Part shown: positions 33,636 through 41,954 of the stretch, piece by piece | Layout: each line of letters begins with the position of its first letter | How positions within the stretch are numbered: position 1 is the stretch's first letter | NCBI GenBank assembly: GCA_036502005.1 | Contig: DASXZH010000071.1 | Coordinates: 1 to 64,000 of the forward strand | Source: DASXZH01 sp036502005 | GTDB taxonomy: Bacteria; Armatimonadota; Fimbriimonadia; Fimbriimonadales; Fimbriimonadaceae | Reading direction: 5' to 3' | DNA: 64,000 nt | The notes under the pieces: generated by a model | Database searches by the model: none | What the model was told of the DNA's origin: nothing | The model's input: the letters and a program-made list of their open reading frames with translations, nothing else | Translations under genes and position numbers: made by a program

Positions 33636-34838
33636 CTACAACAACTCGCGAAACTCCCCTAGCCACGGCTCATAGTTTCGCCACCGTTCAACAGAGGTCT
33701 TATAAATCGGTTGCCTCGCCTGCCAAACGCTGGAGGTCTTTATTGATCCTCTATTCTTTTCGTGATGCAGGCATTCAGCGCTCCAATCCAAACCACAAAA
33801 ATCTATCATGCGCCGGGTTTGGGCCTCCCGGTCCAAGACCAGATCTTCATAGCTCACTTCAAGCATCACATTCTCGGGAATTATTCTGCGCCAGTGATCC
33901 ATCAGCCTCAGATATTGCTGATACATGAATACGATGTTTCCCCGGTCATGAGCGAAGTCCGGCGAGACGCTATAGGACTGCATGTAAATGGAGAGGCATG
34001 TGTCCACTGGATTTCGTCGGCAATGGATGATGCGGGCCTGGGGAAACGCCAAATGAATGGCGCCCAGCATCAGGTAGTTCGCGGGCATTTTGTCGACCAC
34101 TTTGGGTTTGCCTGGAGCAACCTCCCGGAGCGCGTTCTGATAGCCTAAGCAAACCATCGAGAGCCGCTCAATATGGGGCGTGTCGTCGCCGGCCAAGGTC
34201 TTCCGGGCATTTTGCAGCCAGAACATCAACTCGCCGCCCGCGCCGATTTCCGGATGGCTCGCGAGGATCTGTTCGAGCAGCGTCGTACCGGAGCGCATCA
34301 TCCCCAACACCAGAATAGGCATCCGGCTGGTGTTGCCCAGGTTCCCGTACTTGCGGAAGAAATTCTCCGAGAACAATTGCATCGTGCGGTCTATTTGCGC
34401 ACGGTATTTGCCTTGGTCGAAAGGCCCCCTTGCAGTTCTGCGACGGTTGCTTGCTAAAGCGTTGGCCTGGTCAACAAAGTGAAGGGCCTTTTCGTATTCG
34501 CCAAGGTCATCGTAAACTTTACCGAGCGCATAGCATAGTTGCTGGCGCTCCTGTTCCGGTAAGAGGTGCCCGCTCGGGAGAGCATTCATGCGCTCAACCA
34601 GGGGCAAGTCGTCAGCAGTGAACTTTCTGCCCTGAGCCAGCCCGTAATAGGCGTTTCCTTGGCTTGGTTGGATGGAGATCGCCTCAAGAAAAGATCTCTC
34701 CGCATCCGCGAATCGCCCCTGCTCTTGAAGGTTAAAGCCAAGAGCAAGGTGCAGTTCAAGGCGGCGAGGGTCTTGCTTCAGTGAGCGGCGGATAGCCTCT
34801 TCAGTAAGCGAAGACATCCCCGGCGCGCCCTGCTCCAT
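33636..34838 (-). CDS. TPR-sulfotransferase, copy 3
   Basis: A 400-residue protein with about two or three TPRs (residues 1-110) and a sulfotransferase domain: 5'-loop PILVLGMMRSGTTLLEQIL, 3'-site RIIHCRRNPVDTCLSIYM. It is the shortest copy. The ATG at 34838 overlaps the stop of the upstream sugar-binding lipoprotein (TAATG), making the two genes one coupled operon. That pairing is odd for a cytosolic enzyme and an exported binding protein. No signal peptide. Confidence 0.85.
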   Translation of the reverse strand: MEQGAPGMSSLTEEAIRRSLKQDPRRLELHLALGFNLQEQGRFADAERSFLEAISIQPSQGNAYYGLAQGRKFTADDLPLVERMNALPSGHLLPEQERQQLCYALGKVYDDLGEYEKALHFVDQANALASNRRRTARGPFDQGKYRAQIDRTMQLFSENFFRKYGNLGNTSRMPILVLGMMRSGTTLLEQILASHPEIGAGGELMFWLQNARKTLAGDDTPHIERLSMVCLGYQNALREVAPGKPKVVDKMPANYLMLGAIHLAFPQARIIHCRRNPVDTCLSIYMQSYSVSPDFAHDRGNIVFMYQQYLRLMDHWRRIIPENVMLEVSYEDLVLDREAQTRRMIDFCGLDWSAECLHHEKNRGSIKTSSVWQARQPIYKTSVERWRNYEPWLGEFRELL

Positions 34839-35893
34839 TACTTAAACGACGCTGAAACAATGGTAGCGACAGGAATTACGATGGCTGCCGGCAATTTGCC
34901 GCCCTGCAGGCTCGTCACCGCCGCATCCAAACTCGTGATCCCCACCAAATGCGGATACTCGATAATTTCTGCAAACCAAGGTTGTCCGATCTTTACTTGT
35001 TGTCGCGCGAAGTCATCGGCCCCGATGGACACCAAACGGGCTCCGCTCTTTGCAGTAGTTATGGCCTTCAACACACCTGCAGCCAGATTGTCGTCGGCGA
35101 CAAAGAAAACGCTAACGTCAGGATGATCTCGAAGAATCTCAGCGGCCTTCTTTTTCGCCGCGTCTGACGTATTCTGCGCAACAGCGCCGTCGAAAGTTGC
35201 CTTCACGTTACGCACATGACGTTGCATCCCGACGAAGCCATCGATCCTCTCTTTTTGAATTGGATCTGCATTGAACCCGACGATACCGATCGTCCCCTTT
35301 AGGTTTTTCAATATCCCGCCCCAAATGTCGACCATCGCGCCTTCTCCTGCTTTGGCTTCATTTGAAAAAACCTCGGAGGCAGCTCCTGTAATTTTTTGGC
35401 CCATGCAGATGACCGGTATCTTGGCTGAGTTAAGAGAGGCAACTTGGGTGCCCAACGAACCAGCTTCAACTGGAGCGACGATAAGCGCGTTCGGTTTAGA
35501 TTTCTGGAGGTCGGCCAGCTCGATAGCCTGTTTAGAAGCGTCGCCGCCGGCTGAGACTATATCGACGGTTACCTTTCGCTTTTGGGCTTCATCGTTAATG
35601 CCTGCTGAAAGAGCGGCGTCTAAATCCTTGTCGACCCCGGCCAAACACACCGCTATGTGATATGGCTTTGGACTTGGGGTTGTTGAAGCAACTTCTTTTG
35701 CCTCCACCGGATCGTTCAAAGCCGCTTTTTCTGGTGTCACGTAGTTGCTGTGCCTGGAAGATTCCATCACGTGCCTTGCTGCTTCACCGGCTTCACCGCT
35801 GGCGCTGGTTGCAGGTTGGGCTATCGGATCGGAGCAGCCGGCGCTCAATAAAGAAATGGAGACGAAGGAGAAAATCAGCGTTTTTGCTTGCAT
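34838..35893 (-). CDS. LacI/ribose-type periplasmic binding lipoprotein
   Basis: A 351-residue lipoprotein: signal ending in lipobox LSAGC, then a Ser/Ala-rich linker and a periplasmic-binding fold of the sugar/autoinducer family (AVCLAGVDKDLDAALSAGI, NALIVAPVEAGSLGTQVA, FFVADDNLAAGVLKAI). No permease or ATPase is adjacent. It overlaps the start of TPR-sulfotransferase copy 3, so the protein may sense a ligand rather than feed a transporter. The ATG is preceded by GGAG. Ligand unknown. Confidence 0.82.
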   Translation of the reverse strand: MQAKTLIFSFVSISLLSAGCSDPIAQPATSASGEAGEAARHVMESSRHSNYVTPEKAALNDPVEAKEVASTTPSPKPYHIAVCLAGVDKDLDAALSAGINDEAQKRKVTVDIVSAGGDASKQAIELADLQKSKPNALIVAPVEAGSLGTQVASLNSAKIPVICMGQKITGAASEVFSNEAKAGEGAMVDIWGGILKNLKGTIGIVGFNADPIQKERIDGFVGMQRHVRNVKATFDGAVAQNTSDAAKKKAAEILRDHPDVSVFFVADDNLAAGVLKAITTAKSGARLVSIGADDFARQQVKIGQPWFAEIIEYPHLVGITSLDAAVTSLQGGKLPAAIVIPVATIVSASFK

Positions 35894-36101
35894 TTGTCCA
35901 CTAGCTCCTCGCGTCGGGAGCCTTCATAAACTACCACACAGGATTGGAAGAACGCGCATACATTTACCGGTTCTGCCATTCGGCAACTTTTGAATGGACA
36001 TTATAAAGGAAAAACCGTTGAATTTGGACAAAGGCGTGTTAATATTAAATTAAGCCAGATACACCATGTCTGTCCCGAACTTATCGGAGGTTTTCTACCT
36101 A

Positions 36102-37019
36102 ATGTCTCGAAAAAACAAAATGCGGTCAGGTTTTACCCTGATTGAACTGTTAGTGGTTATTGCAATTATTGCAATTCTCGCTGCAATTCTTTTCCCTGTC
36201 TTTGCCCAAGCGAAGGCCGCTGCCAAGAAAACGGCAGCTCTCAGTAACGTCAAACAAATCACTCTTGGCGCAATCATGTACGCCAACGATTACGACGACA
36301 ACACCGTCCCTTACTACAGCTATATCTATGAAGGCACGGGTCCAAACTGTACATCCTACAATAATTGCTTTAGCTCACCGGAGCAATATTGGCCCCAGCT
36401 ACTCTCGAGCTATGTGCAAAAGACGAGTGGCTCGGCTGCGAACCACCAGGCTTTGGCTCAAGATCTTTCCAAAATATTCTTTGATCCCATCGAAAATTTC
36501 TACAATCAGCCCTCAAACAGCTACGGCTATGCGACAAGCTGGGGAATTTCGGATGACTTCATCAACTGGTATGACCCATTTAACATAACCCCCTCGCACA
36601 TCGCTGCAAACTTCTCATCCGTTGCCGGCCCTTCAAACAACGTGTATTTCGTTGAGACTTGGGGCGGGTTCCTAGATCCAAACCTTCCAGGTGAGGCTGA
36701 AGCGCTTAGCGTTTTTGACCTTAACAATTACACATACACGCCAGTCACCACCGGTCTGCCAGGAGCGGTTACGATTGCAAGTGGCTACGCCGGAGCACCT
36801 GGTTGTGCGAACTGTTGGAACGGAGCCTATAAAACTACGCTGGCGCCCTATAACTCTGCCTACCAAAAGACCACTAACCACCAAAGGGCCGACTCCGCGG
36901 GAATCAATAACTGCGGTTTCGCCGATGGGCATGCGAAGGGCGTGCACTATCAATCACTGGTTACGGGTCCGCAAGCGTTGAGCTATTGGAGCATCAGCGG
37001 GACCAACGCATGGCCTTAG
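36102..37019 (+). CDS. Type II pseudopilin-like secreted protein
   Basis: A 305-residue protein with a prepilin N-terminus: short basic leader MSRKNKMRSG, then the processing site FTLIELLVVIAI and the hydrophobic helix ending AILFPVFAQAK. The C-terminal part has a DUF1559-like beta domain with TNHQRADSAGIN and GFADGHAKGVHY, the DG-type motif seen in this family. Members are assembled or secreted through type IV pilus/type II systems. ATG 36102 is chosen because GGAGG lies about ten bases upstream; an ATG at 36066 has none. Overlaps the small lipoprotein gene by ten bases. Confidence 0.85.
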   Translation: MSRKNKMRSGFTLIELLVVIAIIAILAAILFPVFAQAKAAAKKTAALSNVKQITLGAIMYANDYDDNTVPYYSYIYEGTGPNCTSYNNCFSSPEQYWPQLLSSYVQKTSGSAANHQALAQDLSKIFFDPIENFYNQPSNSYGYATSWGISDDFINWYDPFNITPSHIAANFSSVAGPSNNVYFVETWGGFLDPNLPGEAEALSVFDLNNYTYTPVTTGLPGAVTIASGYAGAPGCANCWNGAYKTTLAPYNSAYQKTTNHQRADSAGINNCGFADGHAKGVHYQSLVTGPQALSYWSISGTNAWP

Positions 37020-37231
37020 AGCGCAAGCTGGCTATCCTCACTGTTGCGGCGGCATTGTTCGCCGCAACAGTAGGATGCGGATCTAGCCCTCCGGCTAACT
37101 CAGGGGCACCAGCGCCGTCGGTTAGAGAAGACGGTGCTAAAAAGGATGCCACGACTTTCAAAAACGGGAAACCGCTAAACGGAGGGGAAAAGGCGGCGTT
37201 GAGGTCCATGAAGGGCCGCGGCGAACCCTAG
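37010..37231 (+). CDS. Small lipoprotein
   Basis: A 73-residue lipoprotein: MALERKLAILTVAAALFAATVGC is the signal with lipobox TVGC, followed by a short Pro/Ser/Lys-rich mature part with no fold. The ATG overlaps the last ten bases of the pseudopilin gene, so it is co-translated with it and may help anchor or assemble it. A strong terminator follows 22 bases after its stop, closing the two-gene unit. No family recognised. Confidence 0.65.
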   Translation: MALERKLAILTVAAALFAATVGCGSSPPANSGAPAPSVREDGAKKDATTFKNGKPLNGGEKAALRSMKGRGEP

Positions 37232-37252
37232 GCTCTATGCGACCTCACAATG

Positions 37253-37290
37253 AACGGCGTTCTCCCTTTTGGAGAACGCCGTTTTTGTTT
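37253..37290 (+). terminator. Rho-independent terminator
   Basis: A perfect 13-base stem AACGGCGTTCTCC (37253-37265) / GGAGAACGCCGTT (37271-37283) with loop CTTTT, followed by TTTGTTT. It ends the pseudopilin-lipoprotein unit. Confidence 0.93.
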
Positions 37291-37447
37291 GTCAGGGTTA
37301 GACTAGCAAGAAGGGCAGTCTTCTATTAGGAGGGTGGCGAACTCGATTCTTGCATACTTGGGGAATCGCACCTGATTCCAAGAGTAATGAGTTTTTACCT
37401 AATATTTACTCAACAATAGCATACAATATTGTTTTGGAGGATAAACG

Positions 37448-38695
37448 ATGCAATCCCGAACAACAATCACCCGCATAGGCTCTACGCTGAGTGCGCTCTC
37501 TTTTCTTCTAATCGCGCCTAGGTTCGCCCAGGCAGGAACCTTCGCGTATCAACCAGGAAGCTGGGGAACCTTTACAGGCACCGGATCAAGTGACTCTTCG
37601 GCCTATTCTTCGGACGTAGACACGGTCGGGAACAGCCCTTCCATCACACTTACCAGCCCAGTATCCGGCGACAGCTATACATTAGGGGCGACGTATAGTT
37701 ACTCGATTGTGTGGACGCCGTCCGTGGGAGACACACCACCTGCTGACGCCTACGTGACGTTTCACCGCCAAGGGACTTTGGAGGCAGGCTCCAGCGGCCA
37801 AGCAACATTGAGCAGTGGGGCAACCCAATTGCTGGAGATGGACTCGACCAACAACAGCCTTTCCGGCGGCACCGCCAATGTTTCAGATCTGACCTATGAG
37901 CTGCCGCTGACTGAGCAGACGGACGGTACTTACCTCGGCACAGGAAGCTTTACCACCGACACGCTCTCGACGACTTATAACTCCGGCTCCGGCCCTGTTA
38001 CGACCTGCCAAGAAATCTATGCCCTCGCCGATGTGGAGGCGACTGCCCCGGGAACTCAACCCGCCGCAAGCGGGACGATTGTGGTCCAACTTGATTCCTC
38101 GACGCCTTATGTAAGTACGTCGGGCGATGGATTCGCTAACTATGTATGCAACCAGACCGAGGCAACTGGTTCGGCCGGCGCCCTCGGAAGCCATTCTGGC
38201 GTCGGGCCCATGCACATGGGTTTTGCCGGTTCTGCAAGTGTCTATACCGTTTCGGTTTTCACGATTTTCTACACGGAAGGTACGCCGGGAGGGGGGGTGC
38301 CCGCCCACCTTTACTCTGAATTAACCCTACCATCCAATGCCGCCTCAGAATTTACAATCATTACGGGAGACGAGGTTAAGGGCACTCTAATCTCAAAGGT
38401 AACGGCTGCCTCGCCGTTAACTGGATGTGAGGCTGATTACATTAGCTCGGCAACAGGAGCTGCCTTTGCACAGGGCTATTCGCAGGCTTGGATCACTTTG
38501 AGCCCCACTTGGGTGCTGGTAAGCACCGATGGCAGTGGCCACAGGAAATGGAAAACGTCTCCAAATATAAGCCTAACAAGCCCAACTGCTTCCGCCAGCT
38601 ATGGCGTCAAGCCGGATTTGGGCGGATCGTGGTCTGAAAATCTTGCTGCGGCCTACGCAGAAACTATCTACTTTACTACTTACAAACCGAGCTAG
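37448..38695 (+). CDS. Secreted hypothetical protein
   Basis: A 415-residue protein with an N-terminal signal peptide (SFLLIAPRFAQA) and a long Ser/Thr/Gly-rich body that looks beta-sheeted; three cysteines occur in the second half (TTCQEIYALA, NYVCNQ, TGCEADYI). No catalytic motif or family recognised. The start follows GGAGG about eight bases upstream. It stands alone on its own transcript after the strong terminator at 37253 and is followed by a GC-rich hairpin. Confidence 0.65.
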   Translation: MQSRTTITRIGSTLSALSFLLIAPRFAQAGTFAYQPGSWGTFTGTGSSDSSAYSSDVDTVGNSPSITLTSPVSGDSYTLGATYSYSIVWTPSVGDTPPADAYVTFHRQGTLEAGSSGQATLSSGATQLLEMDSTNNSLSGGTANVSDLTYELPLTEQTDGTYLGTGSFTTDTLSTTYNSGSGPVTTCQEIYALADVEATAPGTQPAASGTIVVQLDSSTPYVSTSGDGFANYVCNQTEATGSAGALGSHSGVGPMHMGFAGSASVYTVSVFTIFYTEGTPGGGVPAHLYSELTLPSNAASEFTIITGDEVKGTLISKVTAASPLTGCEADYISSATGAAFAQGYSQAWITLSPTWVLVSTDGSGHRKWKTSPNISLTSPTASASYGVKPDLGGSWSENLAAAYAETIYFTTYKPS

Positions 38696-38705
38696 CTTAC
38701 GACTA

Positions 38706-38731
38706 TGGGGTGTTCTAGATCGGGCACCCCA
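38706..38731 (+). terminator. Possible terminator after the secreted protein gene
   Basis: TGGGGTG (38706-38712) and CACCCCA (38725-38731) pair around a 12-base loop. No T-run follows, so support is limited. Confidence 0.35.
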
Positions 38732-38895
38732 ATAAACAAAACTACTTTGGTCGGTCGGCGAACAGGTGCGAGCTCGTTGTTAGCCAGACGGGCGACCTGC
38801 CTTCCGCAGCTTGTCAATGTTGTTCAGGACTCGTTACCACTTTGTTGCCATCCTGCGAAATCATGAGGCCTGACCCGGTGGGGTTCAATAAGACG

Positions 38896-40734
38896 ATGGG
38901 CGATTTTGTATCTGGAGCAGCAGAAGCATTAAATCGCAACAATCTCGCGGGAGCAGAAGAGCTTTTAGTTAAAGCGCTGGAAAAAGACCCGCTCAACCCG
39001 GCCGCAAGCCTAATCCTTGGGGTCGTTTTCATGCGCACTCACCGAGTTGAGCAAGCAATAGGAAAGTTTGAACGGATCCTCGCTCAAGACCCCGACTCGA
39101 CCGAGGCACTAAAGTGGATCACTCAGGCATTGAGGAAAACAGGCCGGATAGAAGAGGCCCACGCCTTCGCCTCACGTTCCCTCGAGCTTGAACCGGATTC
39201 GGCGGAAGCCCGATATGTACGTGCGATGTGCCTTCTCGCCATTGCTCGCTACGTGGAAGCCGAAAGCGACCTTCGGATAGTGCTAAACACTGAAAAAAGC
39301 CCGAGTGCGCTGCACTTCCTGGGCATCTCGCTCATGCGCCAAGAAAAACTGGACGAGGCCACCGATTTTCTTCGGGAGGCCGCTCGAATTGAGCCTCAAA
39401 TTCCCAATCATCTCGTCGCCTTGGGGCAAGTTTATCTGCTGAAGAAAGACGTTGGTAACGCAATCGCCTGTGGAGAAGCTGCCCTCAGGCTGAAGCCCAA
39501 CGATCTTGAAGCTCTGCACGTACTGGCGAACGCCTCGACGATCGAGGGGCTAACGGAAGAGTCCGAAAAGTACATTGTCAAGAGTCTGGAGGTGCGCCCC
39601 GACTCTGCAGAAGCAAACGGCCTTTACGGCATGTGGCTGCACCAAATGGGCAGATTCGACGAGGCGGAGCAGTTCATTGATCGCGCCCTAGAACTGGACC
39701 CAAACCAGGCGATGCCCCTCTTCTACAAGGTCCAGCACCGAAAGATTAGGGCGGAAGACAAGGAACTGATACAACGCCTGGAGAGCCGGGTGCAAGAGCC
39801 CGCGACGACCACCAAGGAACGACTCACGCTGCACTATGGACTTGGCAAGGTCTATTCGGATCTGGGTGGTCTCCCGGAAGCCTTTAGGCATTTCGACGAG
39901 GCGAACCGGCTAAGTTACAACCTCGAACGCCACTTGGAGCCTTATGATCAAAAGGCCTTAGAGCATTTTGCAGATCGCGATATTCAGGTTTTTACTAAGG
40001 AGACATTGGACAAGTGGGGCCAATTTGGCAACCCTTCCAATAAACCTATCTTCGTGGTCGGTATGATCCGGTCGGGGACGACGCTCATGGAGCAGTTGAT
40101 CTCTGCCCACCCCTCAGTAGCCGGGGCCGGAGAGCTTCGCTACTGGCCCGATGTCGCATTGACACTTCTCGACGAGACTTCCCTCTCCCTGGATGTTTCA
40201 AAAATGGAGGCCGTCTGCAACGGATATCTGGGGATTTTAAAGAAGCGATCGGAGTCTGCGCGGTTTGTTACCGACAAAATGCCAACCAACCTGTGGATGC
40301 TGGGCTTTATTCATTCCTGTTTTCCGAACGCGAAAATCATCGATATGGTCCGGGATCCGGTCGATATCGCGTTTTCTATTTGGATGACTTTCTTTGGAAA
40401 GCCGCCTCCATTTGCAAACAACAAGCGAAACATCGTGGACGCTATCCGGCAGCATGAACGGCTGAGGCAACATTGGCACAGAGTCCTTCCCGCCGATCGA
40501 TATCTTCAAGTTCGCTACGAGGATCTCACGGCCGATCCGGAGACCGTCATGCGTAAAGTTCTGGCCTTCTGCAGCTTAAGCTGGGATGAGGCAACCATTC
40601 ATCCCGAGAAGAATGATCGCTTTGTTACAACGCCAAGCTTGTACCGCGTTCGCAAACCCATCGACACCGGCTCGGTAAGCAAACTTGAGCGCTTCGCGCC
40701 GTTTCTCGGAGAGTTTTCTGAGCTAGACCAATGA
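38896..40734 (+). CDS. TPR-sulfotransferase, copy 4
   Basis: A 612-residue protein with many TPRs (residues 1-360, e.g. LILGVVFMRTHRVEQAIGKF) and a sulfotransferase domain: 5'-loop PIFVVGMIRSGTTLMEQLI and 3'-site KIIDMVRDPVDIAFSIWMTF. The 3'-site is more divergent from the other copies (MVRDP in place of CRRNP), so it may use another acceptor. Start uncertain: ATG 38896 taken; ATG 38863 and a TTG at 38842 are also in frame. The last 12 bases overlap the convergent GNAT gene. Confidence 0.83.
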   Translation: MGDFVSGAAEALNRNNLAGAEELLVKALEKDPLNPAASLILGVVFMRTHRVEQAIGKFERILAQDPDSTEALKWITQALRKTGRIEEAHAFASRSLELEPDSAEARYVRAMCLLAIARYVEAESDLRIVLNTEKSPSALHFLGISLMRQEKLDEATDFLREAARIEPQIPNHLVALGQVYLLKKDVGNAIACGEAALRLKPNDLEALHVLANASTIEGLTEESEKYIVKSLEVRPDSAEANGLYGMWLHQMGRFDEAEQFIDRALELDPNQAMPLFYKVQHRKIRAEDKELIQRLESRVQEPATTTKERLTLHYGLGKVYSDLGGLPEAFRHFDEANRLSYNLERHLEPYDQKALEHFADRDIQVFTKETLDKWGQFGNPSNKPIFVVGMIRSGTTLMEQLISAHPSVAGAGELRYWPDVALTLLDETSLSLDVSKMEAVCNGYLGILKKRSESARFVTDKMPTNLWMLGFIHSCFPNAKIIDMVRDPVDIAFSIWMTFFGKPPPFANNKRNIVDAIRQHERLRQHWHRVLPADRYLQVRYEDLTADPETVMRKVLAFCSLSWDEATIHPEKNDRFVTTPSLYRVRKPIDTGSVSKLERFAPFLGEFSELDQ

Positions 40735-41694
40735 TTTTTTTACGACCTCAAAGCGACGCCATTCCTTCCAGCCCCAGGGAGAATAAAACCGTTTGGCGGT
40801 CTCCTCATTCGTCCAGAGGAACCAAGCGCGGTTGAGGCCGGAACTGGCTATGGAGAGGAGTCCGCGGCGCATGAGTTCGGAGCCAACCCCATTTGCTTCA
40901 ACTCTTTTTGAGACCCCAATAGGTCCAAATCGGCCGTCTTCATGATGACAATATCCAACAACCTGATCGCCTTGACAGGCTATTTGCAAACGACCTGGAT
41001 CGTCTCCTTTGAGGATATCTCTGGCTGCATCGCGGACGAAGCGAACCCAATCCCCGGCGAACTCCTTCGCGGCAAACTTGAGCAACGGAACCGTAAGTTC
41101 TGGCGAATAGGACGTAAAAGTAAACTCCCGCTCGATGCGGTCTATCGATGAGGCCACGTAGTCAGGCACTCGTAAATATTCCAAATCGATTTCCATGGCG
41201 AGCGGCTTGCTTTGGCTTTCATAGCCTCTGTTGAGCATGAACCGCAACCCTTCCGGGTGGGCGTTCACATCAATACCGGGCGTAAAATAGCCGGGCGCAT
41301 AGGGTGAAATCCAGCTCTCCTTGCAGCCCATCTTGCACAGATATTTTTCCGCAGAATCGAGCAAGGCTTTGCCCAGCCCTCGCCGCCTAAACGCTTCTTT
41401 GATTCCGAATAGGACGATGTAGCCCCGGTAGCTATCATCGACGGCGTTTTCCAACGGCACGTGCCGCCTTAATGCCCAGCAGTAACCGGCAGGTTCCGAA
41501 CCGACCCAGATAATCAGCGAGCCCTCGCTTCGGAAATTATGGTCAAGCAAAACCCGTCGCGCGAATAGCTCGGATTGAATGCGTTCCTGAGGAATGATCG
41601 AGCACAAGACGTCTGTGATTAGGTCAGGATTGACGCAGGGTTCGATCCGGCAATCGACCATATTCTTAACATTACCGTAATCAATATTGACCAT
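40723..41694 (-). CDS. Tandem-domain GNAT acetyltransferase
   Basis: A 323-residue protein with two GNAT folds: the first has the acetyl-CoA loop RRRGLGKALLDSAEKYL (about residue 105), the second VSKRVEANGVGSELMRRGLL (about residue 270). Two fused GNAT domains occur in several families of amino-acid or antibiotic acetyltransferases; the substrate is unknown. ATG 41694 is preceded by TAAGAT at seven bases, so it is probably leaderless, and this start removes about 60 poorly conserved residues. It ends against sulfotransferase copy 4. Confidence 0.82.
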   Translation of the reverse strand: MVNIDYGNVKNMVDCRIEPCVNPDLITDVLCSIIPQERIQSELFARRVLLDHNFRSEGSLIIWVGSEPAGYCWALRRHVPLENAVDDSYRGYIVLFGIKEAFRRRGLGKALLDSAEKYLCKMGCKESWISPYAPGYFTPGIDVNAHPEGLRFMLNRGYESQSKPLAMEIDLEYLRVPDYVASSIDRIEREFTFTSYSPELTVPLLKFAAKEFAGDWVRFVRDAARDILKGDDPGRLQIACQGDQVVGYCHHEDGRFGPIGVSKRVEANGVGSELMRRGLLSIASSGLNRAWFLWTNEETAKRFYSPWGWKEWRRFEVVKKSLV

Positions 41695-41701
41695 ATTATG
41701 A

Positions 41702-41707
41702 ATCTTA
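41702..41707 (-). promoter_or_regulatory. -10 box of the GNAT gene (leaderless)
   Basis: TAAGAT on the minus strand, then TCATAAT and ATG 41694, matching TANNNT-N7-ATG. Confidence 0.45.
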
Positions 41708-41783
41708 CTCAAGTCACCATGCGGAGGGAACTCCTGATTTTGGTTGTGATTGAGGATCCCAAGGAGGGAAGTTAGAAATCCGT

Positions 41784-41837
41784 CTTTCGACCTCGACCTT
41801 CGACTTTCGACCCCAGCATCGACTTTCGACCTTCGAC
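41784..41837. repeat. Short TTTCGACCTTCGAC-type tandem repeat
   Basis: TTTCGACC and CTTCGAC blocks alternate about seven times with slight variations. It is non-coding and lies in the upstream region of the GNAT gene. Similar TCGA-rich pieces occur near 27305. Confidence 0.7.
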
Positions 41838-41954
41838 ACCCCGCCGACATTCCCAAAATGCCGAGGGCACAAAGACCCAAACAGAGAGACCGGGAACTAG
41901 TCGATAGGCATAATACGAACCTAACTCTAGAACTAGAGAGGTCTCTTTCCTGCC

